15,179 nucleotides of DNA from JBBPYC01 sp038200275 (GTDB lineage Bacteria; Pseudomonadota; Gammaproteobacteria; Burkholderiales; Burkholderiaceae_C), in assembly GCA_038200275.1 (NCBI GenBank), contig JBBPYC010000085.1:1-15179 (forward strand), read 5' to 3'. The notes under the pieces are model-generated. The model was not told the DNA's origin and did no database searches. It saw only the letters and a list, made by a program, of their open reading frames with translations. Position 1 is the first letter of the stretch. Each line of letters starts with the position of its first letter. Made by a program: the position numbers and the translations under genes. Of the stretch, positions 9,943-15,179 are shown piece after piece.

Positions 9943-10180
9943 GGCCCACGTCAATGATGCGCTGCCGGGCGCTTGAGGCATCCGTTCCCGGCGCGGTGAA
10001 GTATGCCACCGGACATTGATGGATCTCGATCGTTGAGTGCACGATCTCATCGCAGACGGCTAGCCATTCCCGCACATCGTTGGCGTCCAGACGCTCGTCG
10101 TGGGTCACGAGACTGAGCGCGCAGGAGTGGCTGGCCTTGCCAAAGCGCCACACGTGCAGGTCCGCGATTGTCGGCGCCGA
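9914..10180 (-). pseudogene. C-terminal remnant of a cation diffusion facilitator (CDF/DmeF-like) transporter
   Basis: Only the cytoplasmic C-terminal domain of a CDF-type divalent-metal efflux protein is recognisable: PTIADLHVWRFGK, then ALSLVTHDERLDANDVREWL, then IVHSTIEIHQCP, which follow the DLHVWRVG...VSLVTH...HVTVEVH pattern of DmeF-like exporters. Upstream of about 10180 the frame stays open but turns into sequence with no membrane helices and no likeness to the family, so the six-helix transport part is missing and there is no plausible start. Residues after the HQCP block form an unfamiliar tail of about 30 residues up to the stop at 9914-9916, inside the end of the YnfA-like gene. 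The break point suggests a deletion or insertion event. The family assignment rests on pattern recognition only. Confidence 0.68.
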
Positions 10181-10283
10181 TTGAATTTTGGCTTTTCGGG
10201 GTGAAGACCCCGACGGTCGCCTATTGCGGAACCCGCAGCTGCTGTTCCTAGGATTCAAACGGCGAATTAACTTAAAGATCTGC

Positions 10284-10646
10284 CTACTTCCCGAGCTTCC
10301 GGGAAGGCTGTTCGGCAAGCAGTGCATCGAGCGAGACTGGGCTCGAAGCTGAAGCGACGTGCCTGCCGTTTTGAGTAATGGCCAGCACATGAGCGAGTGA
10401 GCTAGAGGCCCTTGATATGGCGGATTGCGGTGCATTGGCAACGATCATGGCAATCAGCTCGGCAGCGCGTGGGAGACGCAGTTTTTCCACTGCAACCGGG
10501 TCATCGATCCAGCAAGGCAGTCTTTGGTCGGCGAGTTCGCACAGCGGTTCATTCGGCATGAAGCAATGATCTACGAATCTCAAACGTGGCACGAGTTCAG
10601 GCGCGCTTGCAATCGGTAAGACCGCGTTTTTGCTGCATCGCCTCAT
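10284..10646 (-). CDS. Hypothetical protein, unrecognised
   Basis: 120-codon ORF that I do not recognise. It starts at an ATG without a clear Shine-Dalgarno, and the frame is open upstream into the IS3 element, so the real start is uncertain; a second ATG lies at internal residue 30 (MPNEPLCEL). No membrane segment or signal peptide is seen. The C-terminal part (LAITQNGRHVASASSPVSLDA at residues 85 onward) has a faint likeness to the ITxNGKPVAVLxSPEDxDAL pattern of Phd/YefM antitoxins, but the spacing upstream does not fit and no toxin gene is adjacent. It sits in a stretch less GC-rich than its surroundings, between the CDF remnant and the IS3 element. It may be a real accessory gene, a fragment, or a chance ORF. 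Confidence 0.35.
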   Translation of the reverse strand: MRRCSKNAVLPIASAPELVPRLRFVDHCFMPNEPLCELADQRLPCWIDDPVAVEKLRLPRAAELIAMIVANAPQSAISRASSSLAHVLAITQNGRHVASASSPVSLDALLAEQPSRKLGK

Positions 10647-10665
10647 TGGCTTATGGAAGAGCTGC

Positions 10666-10678
10666 TGTGACCTGCCCC
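10666..10678 (+). repeat. Left terminal inverted repeat of the IS3-family element
   Basis: TGTGACCTGCCCC, the exact reverse complement of the bases at 11938-11950. The TG...CA ends suit an IS3-family element. Confidence 0.8.
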
Positions 10679-10735
10679 TTCTCAGCAGTACCAGCGTAAA
10701 CGCAGTGAGGTCCGTCCATTTGGAGAATGACGGAC

Positions 10736-11024
10736 ATGAGAAAAAGCAGATTCACCGAAGAGCAGATCGTCGCTTTCATCAAGCAGGCCGAGGCGGGCCT
10801 GCCCATCAAGGAGCTGTGCCGCAAAGGCGGCTTCAGCGATGCCACCTTCTACAAATGGCGAGCCAAGTATGGCGGCATGGATGTGCCCGATGCCCGATGC
10901 CCGATGCCCGATGCCCGGCGACTGCGTGAGCTCGAGACCGAGAACGGCCGAGCTCAAGAAACTGCTGGCCGAGGCCCATTTGGACATCCATGCCCTGAAC
11001 ACCGCCTTCGGGGTAAAGCGTTAG
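10736..11024 (+). pseudogene. IS3-family transposase OrfA, frameshifted
   Basis: The N-terminal regulator/DNA-binding part of an IS3-type transposase: RKSRFTEEQIVAFIKQAEAG, then CRKGGFSDATFYKWRAKYGG (helix-turn-helix), then a leucine-zipper-like LRELETENGR...KKLLAEAHLDIHALNTAFGVKR. The start at 10736 has GGAG ten bases upstream; an ATG at 10727 is too close to that site. After ENGR an extra base near 10951 throws the frame, so the KKLLAEAHLD tail, ending in TAG at 11022-11024, is read only in the next frame. In addition, three extra copies of a 7-bp unit at 10886-10917 add seven residues (CPMPDAR), in frame. Relatives read DVPDARRLRELETENGRLKKLLAE continuously, which is how the lesions were located. 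Confidence 0.85.
10886..10917 (+). repeat. 7-bp tandem repeat (CCCGATG, four copies plus four bases) inside orfA
   Basis: Four perfect head-to-tail copies of CCCGATG span 10886-10913, followed by CCCG. Related elements would be expected to have a single copy here, so three extra units (21 bp) keep the frame. This looks like slipped-strand expansion. Confidence 0.85.
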
Positions 11025-11893
11025 CCCCACAGGCCAGGCGTGCCGCCGTCGCCGCCATGATCGAGCAATGCGATTCTTGAGCGAACGACGCGCATGCTCG
11101 CTTGTGGGGCTCTCCCGCGACAGCTATCGCAATCCGCCCGGGCTGGATGTGATGACTCAGGACATCAGCGACAAGATCATCGAGATCGCGCATGCACGTC
11201 GACGATTCGGCTACCGGCGCATCCACGACATGCTCAAGCCGCACTTCCCTAGCGTGAACCACAAGCGCGTCTACCGGCTCTACAGTGCCGCCAATCTGGC
11301 GGTGCGCAAGCGCAAGAAGGCCAAGCGACCCGCGTCCGAACGTGTGCCGCTGCAACTAGCGCAAGGCGTCAATGAGGTCTGGAGCATGGACTTCGTCAGC
11401 GACAGCCTGAGCACCGGGAGGCGCATCAAGTGCCTGACAGTAGCCGACGACTTCAGCCACGAGTGCGTGAGCATCTCGGTGGACTGGGGCATCTCGGGTC
11501 AGTACGTGACCCGGTTGCTGGACCAGGCGGCCGTCTTCCGGGGCTACCCGCTGGCAGTGCTCACGGACAACGGCCCGCAAGTTCACCAGCCGGGCCTTCA
11601 TGGCGTGGGCCGGCGCTCACGACATCCGGCACATCCTGATCGAGCCGGGTCGGCCCATGCAAAACGGCTACATCGAAAGCTTCAACGGCAAGCTCAGGGA
11701 CGAGTGCCTGAACGAGCAATGGTTCGAGACGCTGCAGCAGGCGAGGTCGGCGATCACGCTCTGGCGGCAGGACTACAACGAGGTCCGACCGCACAGCAGT
11801 TGCGGGCGCATGCCGCCAGCTAACTTCATCGAGCTGCATCGCCAGCGCGCTGGCGATGCAGCTCGATCACCCCCAACCACCGAGATCAATTAA
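11012..11893 (+). pseudogene. IS3-family transposase OrfB (DDE integrase core), with two frameshifts
   Basis: Catalytic part of the IS3-type transposase, overlapping the end of orfA. Segments in three frames join into one protein: KALAPQARRAAVAAMIEQCD (to about 11075); then FLSERRACSLVGLSRDSYRN through WSMDFVSD (first catalytic Asp) to LTDNGP (second Asp, about 11573); then FTSRAFMAWAGAHDIRHI with NGYIESFNGKLRDECLNEQW (catalytic Glu) to the stop at 11891-11893. One base is missing near 11075 (GATTCTTG where GATTTCTTG is expected). One is gained near 11573-11582 (GGCCCGCAAGTTC where GGCCCCGAGTTC is expected). The second break falls between the second Asp and the Glu, so no single product can hold a complete DDE site. 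The end of the frame runs through a 40-bp palindrome. Confidence 0.88.
11828..11867. repeat. 40-bp perfect palindrome at the 3' end of orfB
   Basis: Two 20-base arms (ATCGAGCTGCATCGCCAGCG and its exact reverse complement) meet at 11847/11848 with no loop. It lies within the last codons of orfB, encoding about IELHRQRAGDAARS. It could fold as a cruciform in DNA or a long hairpin in RNA. There is no T-run after it in either direction, so it is not a standard intrinsic terminator. Confidence 0.9.
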
Positions 11894-11937
11894 TCTTGCA
11901 ACTCCGGACTTCCTCGCTATGAATGGCACGGCAGGAG

Positions 11938-11950
11938 GGGGCAGGTCACA
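11938..11950 (-). repeat. Right terminal inverted repeat of the IS3-family element
   Basis: Reverse complement of the left repeat over 13 bases. It contains the stop codon of the neighbouring integrase gene (11946-11948, minus strand). Confidence 0.8.
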
Positions 11951-13628
11951 ATGCCGCTTTCAGCGGGAGGAGAGGGAACTGCGTACCCAGCCGCTCGAGA
12001 TCGGCGTGCGTATATACGGCCAAGTGGACGCTGCGGGCCTGGGGTTGGCTGATCATTCCGGTCTTGACTGCATGAGACTGAGCTTCGTGCCCCACGATCT
12101 GCATTGCCTGTCCGAGGGGCACGCCGGCGTCCTGCAGCGCAGTCACCACCGTATGCCGAAACGAGTGGAAAACCAGCAGCGGATCCGAGATGCCGAGCTG
12201 ATCCAGATGTTCCCCGAATCGACGGGATTGGTTCTTGGACGGGTCGCGCCTGGCCGTACTGCCAGACCAATCACGGTGAGGAAACAGGTACTCGGCGCCC
12301 AATCGCCGCACGTGCTTGACGTAGTCGATGAAACCCAGCGCCTTCAGCCCATCGGGGACCGGCAGGCGTCGAACCGAATTGGCGTTCTTGGCCGCGTCCG
12401 GCACCACATCGATGTACCAGACGTCGATTGCTTCGATATGGCCGATGTGGGCCAGTTTCAGATTGACCACCTCGCCCAGGCGAACGCCGAGAAACAGAGC
12501 GAGCAACGGACACCAGAAATAGTCGGGCTCGCGGTTGCCTGCCAGATAGTGCACAGGCTCGAAGATTTGGCGGATATGGCTGTCGGTGAAGGGTCGGTAG
12601 TGCACGCCCTCGTCCTTGGCCCGCTGCCGCCAGGCTTCAGCCGCCTCCGCTAGGTCGTCGCCGATGGTTTCTTGCGTGGCCTTGGCAATGCGGCGCAGGT
12701 AGTCGAAGAAGTGAGACAGGTCCGACAGCTTCTTGAGCAACGTCCGCGGCGCAGCGTCCAGTGGGCTGCCGTCCGCGTTCGATCGCTTGCCCGCGCGAGC
12801 CGACTGTTCCTCGAGAAACGATCGCACGTGGGAACTGTCGATCGAATGCACCCACGGGTCTCCGCCCAGTTCCGGGTGCACTCGAGCCAGGTGTTCTGCC
12901 AGCAATTCGAGCAGCCTCGTCTTGTCGGCAGACGTTCGATCCGCCTGCGTCTTGAGGGTCCTCACGTAGTAGCCGACGTACTGATGTTTGGCGTCGCTCA
13001 GACGCATCGGCTTTCTTGGCAACCGCACGGGGTCGGAAAGCGCGTTCTCGCGCAACAACTGGATCGGCATCGGGGGCGATGGCATCGATGGGCGCAGCGT
13101 CAGCCTGTTCCGATCCGCATGAGGCGACAACGGCGGGGATCGATGTAGACCTGCCGAGTCGGCGTATTGAGATCCAGCGGATATGTCGGCTGACGCAGCA
13201 GCAGATGCAGACAGTCCCGGCAACTCCCTGTTGGCGGCCGCGTGTGGATCAAACGGCGCACCGGCGATTCGCGCGGCGATCGCCTGTTCGATCACGGGAT
13301 GCATCTTCAGGAACGCGGACAGACGCCGCTGGTCATCCTCGTCATTGGCCTGCAAGCCGCCAGGCAGCGTCCACAAGGACGTTTGATGGGCAAAAAAGTT
13401 GTTCACGCAGGCCTCCCTCGAGTTCATCGGCACGCATTCAAGCAATGCGTTCAGTGATGAGGAAATGCTACGTGCCCAACGAACGTTTGTTGTGCGCAGC
13501 GACCTGCGAAGCTCGCCCTTTTTTGGACGTTTCGCAGCTGCCTCCAAATGAGCCGGGCCGAGAAGGACCCGAACGAAGAACACGCCCGTCGTTTTCTGGT
13601 ACAAGCGTGCCGGTCTTGATGCGGACAT
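11946..13628 (-). CDS. Tyrosine recombinase/phage-type integrase
   Basis: 560-residue site-specific recombinase of the XerC/D-phage integrase superfamily, probably the mover of a genomic island. The N-terminus (ARLYQKTTGVFFVRVLL...KGELRRSLRTTN) resembles the DUF6538 module of many proteobacterial island integrases. A core-binding-like region follows at about 195-330, and the catalytic domain at about 340-555. All catalytic residues are visible: Arg383 in GVRLGEV, Lys414 in KNANSVRR, His488 and Arg491 in HSFRH, His514 in VGHEAQ, and nucleophile Tyr539 in AVYTHAD. The ATG at 13628 begins the recognisable N-terminus; an AGGGG nine bases upstream is a modest ribosome site. It sits 78 bases from the 3' end of a tRNA-Met gene and reads away from it. 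The stop codon lies inside the terminal repeat of the IS3 element, so the native C-terminus may have been slightly altered, though no catalytic residue is lost. Confidence 0.93.
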   Translation of the reverse strand: MSASRPARLYQKTTGVFFVRVLLGPAHLEAAAKRPKKGELRRSLRTTNVRWARSISSSLNALLECVPMNSREACVNNFFAHQTSLWTLPGGLQANDEDDQRRLSAFLKMHPVIEQAIAARIAGAPFDPHAAANRELPGLSASAAASADISAGSQYADSAGLHRSPPLSPHADRNRLTLRPSMPSPPMPIQLLRENALSDPVRLPRKPMRLSDAKHQYVGYYVRTLKTQADRTSADKTRLLELLAEHLARVHPELGGDPWVHSIDSSHVRSFLEEQSARAGKRSNADGSPLDAAPRTLLKKLSDLSHFFDYLRRIAKATQETIGDDLAEAAEAWRQRAKDEGVHYRPFTDSHIRQIFEPVHYLAGNREPDYFWCPLLALFLGVRLGEVVNLKLAHIGHIEAIDVWYIDVVPDAAKNANSVRRLPVPDGLKALGFIDYVKHVRRLGAEYLFPHRDWSGSTARRDPSKNQSRRFGEHLDQLGISDPLLVFHSFRHTVVTALQDAGVPLGQAMQIVGHEAQSHAVKTGMISQPQARSVHLAVYTHADLERLGTQFPLLPLKAAL

Positions 13629-13633
13629 CCAGG

Positions 13634-13655
13634 TGGACCCCTGAAATGGACCCCC
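13634..13655. repeat. Short direct repeat TGGACCCC upstream of the integrase start
   Basis: TGGACCCC occurs at 13634-13641 and again at 13647-13654, 13 bases apart, just before the integrase start codon. Spaced short repeats here could be recombinase arm sites or an operator, but two copies are thin evidence. Confidence 0.3.
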
Positions 13656-13664
13656 GGACGTAAG

Positions 13665-13701
13665 AAAACCCTTTGTAAATCATTGATTTACAAAGGGTTT
13701 T
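13665..13701. terminator. Perfect 18-bp inverted repeat between tRNA-Met and the integrase
   Basis: Arms AAAACCCTTTGTAAATCA and its exact reverse complement flank a single central base. On the minus strand the hairpin begins six bases after the tRNA CCA end, and its far arm ends in TTTT followed by CTT, so it can serve as an intrinsic terminator for the tRNA. Being symmetric, it could act in both directions. It also occupies the zone where a tRNA-directed integrase would be expected to have its attachment core. Confidence 0.65.
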
Positions 13702-13706
13702 GTGAT

Positions 13707-13783
13707 TGGTGGCGCTTCACGGATTCGAACCGCGGACCTGTGGATTATGATTCCATCGCTCTAACCGACTGAGCTAAAGCGCC
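13707..13783 (-). tRNA. tRNA-Met (anticodon CAT)
   Basis: A complete 77-nt cloverleaf reads on the minus strand. Acceptor stem GGCGCTT/AAGCGCC, D arm GCTC/GAGC, anticodon loop ATCATAA giving CAT, T arm CGCGG/CCGTG with loop TTCGAAT, discriminator A, and an encoded CCA at 13709-13707. The first anticodon-stem pair is A-C rather than Watson-Crick. The perfect acceptor pair at position 1 and the overall shape argue for elongator Met rather than the initiator. A CAT anticodon could also belong to the lysidine-modified Ile tRNA, which cannot be excluded by eye. Confidence 0.93.
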
Positions 13784-13798
13784 ATCTTGGTGGCGGGA

Positions 13799-13804
13799 AT
13801 TATA
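13799..13804 (-). promoter_or_regulatory. -10 box of the tRNA-Met promoter
   Basis: A consensus TATAAT on the minus strand lies 15 bases before the first base of the tRNA. It is followed by a GC-rich TCCCGCC stretch, typical of stable-RNA promoters under stringent control. No good -35 hexamer is evident at the usual spacing. Confidence 0.65.
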
Positions 13805-13872
13805 GCGATGCGGATTCGGCATTTTTTCGGCGATTCGCGAGTGCGTGTGGCCGACACTGGAGACACTCAGCC

Positions 13873-14733
13873 ATGACCGATGCCACTGCCGTCAGCACGG
13901 CAGCCGCCCACGATGCGGTGCTGTACCGAACCGAATGCAACGGTGCGGTCGCAGTCGTCACGCTGAACCGGCCGCAGGCGCTCAATAGCTTCACGCGCCG
14001 CATGCATCAGGACTTGTGGGCGGCGTTGGACCAGGCCGAGTCCGATCCCGCAGTGCGCGCGCTGGCGTTGACCGGGGCTGGGCGGGGATTTTGCGCTGGG
14101 GCCGATCTGTCGGAGTTCGACATAACGCCGGGCCCAAATCAGGTTGAGCGTGCCGACCCGGGGCCGATCATCGAGCAGGCATTCAATCCGACGGCGCGGC
14201 GATTTGCCACGCTGAAGATACCGTCCGTCGCTGCAATCAACGGGGTGGCGGCAGGCGCGGGCGCGTCGCTTGCGATGAGCTGCGACATCGTGATCGCCGC
14301 ACCCAATGCAAGCTTCATCCAGGCGTTCAGCAAGATCGGTTTGATTCCGGATGCGGGCAGTTCGTGGTTATTGCCGAATCGGCTCGGCGCAGCGCGTGCA
14401 CTGGCATTGGCGATGACCGGCGACAAGCTGTCCGCGGCTCAAGCGAAGGATTGGGGAATGATTTGGGACGTTGCTGACGATGCGCTCGGTGCAGCGATCG
14501 CATTGGCTGAGCGGCTCAGCGCGATGCCAACGCGTGCCCTGGTGGCCACCCGGGAGCTGATCCAGGCGAGCAGCACGCGCAGCTTTGATGAGCAACTCGA
14601 CGTGGAGCGCCAGACCCAATCCGGGCTGGGTCGCACGCACGACTACCTAGAGCGTGTTATGCACTTTTGCTTTATCCCAGCGCAAGCGCCCCCATCTGGG
14701 CTGTATGAAGAAGACAAAGCCGTATCCGAGTGA
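13873..14733 (+). pseudogene. paaG: PaaG-type enoyl-CoA hydratase/isomerase, 3' end replaced by an IS
   Basis: Crotonase-fold enzyme most like PaaG, the isomerase that turns ring-epoxide phenylacetyl-CoA into the oxepin in phenylacetate breakdown. Visible: VVTLNRPQALNS (29-39), first oxyanion-hole block GFCAGADL (72-79), INGVAAGAGASLAMSCD, and IPDAGSSWLLPN, whose Asp160 corresponds to the catalytic Asp of PaaG; relatives usually have GG where this has SS. GDKLSAAQAKDWGMIW and LDVERQTQ...GRTHDY continue the family. The start ATG has GGAG ten bases upstream. At about codon 260 the family's last 17-20 residues are missing; the frame instead runs into the adjacent IS5-type element and stops at 14733, overlapping the transposase start. 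No other paa genes are in view, so another crotonase role is possible. Whether the altered tail leaves activity is unknown. Confidence 0.8.
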
Positions 14734-15179
14734 TCTGAGTCAGGAGGAATGGGACTTTGTGGCACCGTACCTCACGCTGATGAAGGAAGACGCGCCGCAG
14801 CGCGAGCACAGCCTGCGCGATGTGTTCAACGCGCTGCGCTGGCTGGCGCGCGCCGGCCGGTGCGCCGTGGCGGCTGCTGCCGCACGACTTCCCGCCCTGG
14901 CCAGCCGTGTACCAGCAGTTTCGGCGCTGGAGCGAGGCGGGCTGCTTTGAGGCATTGGTGGGCGACATGCGCTCGATCATCCGCGCCGCTCAGGGCCGTA
15001 CCGGCCAGCCCAGCGCGGTGATCCTGGACGGCCGCACACTGCAGTCCAGCTGCGAGAGCGGCCCGCGCGCCGGCTATGACGGCTATAAGCGGCGCAAAGG
15101 CAGCAAGGTGCACATGGCCGTCGACACGCTCGGCCACCTGATCGATCTGACGGTCACGCCAGCCAACGAGCAGGAGCGC
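14650..15179 (+). mobile_element. IS5-family insertion sequence, 5' part (runs off the right edge)
   Basis: The element seems to begin at about GAGCGTGTTATGCAC (14650), where likeness of the upstream gene to crotonases ends and the transposase leader begins. CTA just before it could be one copy of a 3-bp target duplication. The right end is outside the window, so neither the terminal repeat nor the duplication could be tested. Its transposase differs in type from the one at the left window edge. Confidence 0.65.
14705..15179 (+). pseudogene. IS5-family transposase, N-terminal part, frameshifted
   Basis: Starts MKKTKPYPSDLSQEEWDFVA, the usual N-terminus of one IS5-family branch, and runs through LRDVFNALRWLARAG. 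A tandem duplication of four bases (GGCCGGTG where relatives would read GGTG, about 14852-14860) then shifts the frame, and the first frame stops at 14950. The correct sequence resumes in another frame from about 14862: APWRLLPHDFPPW, QQFRRWSEAGCFEALVGDM, then VILDGRTLQSSCESG with the first catalytic Asp (codon 15027-15029), GYDGYKRRKGSKVHMAVDTLG and LTVTPANEQER to the window edge. No start codon upstream of 14705 is needed. As it stands it cannot give a full-length transposase without frameshifting. Confidence 0.85.

Larger units (their letters stand above)
10666..11950 (+). mobile_element. IS3-family (IS407-type) insertion sequence, decayed
   Basis: About 1285 bp bounded by 13-bp perfect terminal inverted repeats (10666-10678 and 11938-11950), with weaker pairing continuing inward. 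It encodes the two-ORF transposase of IS3-family elements: OrfA with a helix-turn-helix and OrfB with a DDE integrase core. The length and protein type fit the IS407 group, whose members make 4-bp target duplications. The flanks are CTGC on the left and ATGC on the right, a 3-of-4 match, so a mutated duplication is possible but not proven. If the element starts two bases further in, no duplication is seen. Three frameshifting indels make it almost certainly unable to move by itself. It lies against the 3' end of the integrase gene. Confidence 0.9.

Noticed and set aside
9493..10050. 185-codon minus-strand ORF over the YnfA-like gene
   Set aside because: It is the antisense of a recognisable membrane protein, with low-complexity basic composition and no family likeness.
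10197..10212. Hairpin CGGGGT-GAAG-ACCCCG as a terminator
   Set aside because: A six-pair stem without a T-run on either side; no gene ends right beside it.
10287..10306. Seven-pair hairpin (CTTCCCG/CGGGAAG) at the end of the 120-codon ORF as a terminator
   Set aside because: It lies within the last codons and has no following T-run on the minus strand.
1..15179. The two IS5-family pieces at the window edges as the ends of one composite transposon
   Set aside because: The transposases belong to different branches (one with the LKADHRMNRCWLKG tail, the other with the PYPSDLSQEEW start), so they are unlikely to be paired ends of one element.
1..15179. CRISPR array, diversity-generating cassette or defence gene cluster
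   Set aside because: No regularly spaced repeats, reverse transcriptase, nuclease or other defence-type proteins were seen in any frame.

Overview
The window is high-GC DNA whose best fit is a beta-proteobacterium, probably Burkholderiales. This is inferred from codon style, the YnfA-, PaaG- and CDF-like proteins, the elongator tRNA-Met and the IS3/IS5 element types. The species cannot be named from the sequence alone.

Left part (1-567): the 3' part of an IS5-family transposase runs off the left edge and ends at 457. It converges on the dominant gene. Middle (568-9324, minus strand): one uninterrupted 2918-residue gene for a cyclic beta-1,2-glucan synthetase of the NdvB/ChvB type. It has an inner-membrane GT84 synthase part, a glycoamylase-like part, two sugar-binding beta-sandwich modules and a GH94 phosphorylase-like end. 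All its key motifs are present and it starts at a TTG with a strong Shine-Dalgarno. The many long plus-strand ORFs opposite it are shadows.

Right of the glucan synthase (9325-10665): a 288-bp divergent intergenic region, then a small four-helix UPF0060/YnfA membrane protein. Convergent with it is a C-terminal remnant of a cation diffusion facilitator (CDF/DmeF-like). A visibly less GC-rich stretch follows, with one unrecognised 120-codon ORF.

Island-like part (10666-13706): an IS3-family (IS407-type) element of about 1285 bp, inactivated by at least three single-base indels, abuts the 3' end of a complete tyrosine recombinase gene. That integrase lies beside the 3' end of a tRNA-Met gene (anticodon CAT), the classic arrangement of a tRNA-integrated genomic island. 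A perfect 18-bp-arm hairpin sits between integrase and tRNA. The left island boundary is not visible; the truncated CDF gene near 10180 is one candidate for a recombination scar.

Far right (13799-15179): a consensus -10 box for the tRNA, then a PaaG-type crotonase gene whose last codons have been replaced by a second, different IS5-family element that is itself frameshifted and runs off the right edge. Overall this is a chromosomal neighbourhood heavily reworked by insertion sequences and one integrase. I found no coherent new multi-gene system. The most interesting signals are the tRNA/integrase junction, the integrase stop codon lying inside an IS end, a 40-bp perfect palindrome in the IS3 orfB, and the solitary glucan synthase gene.
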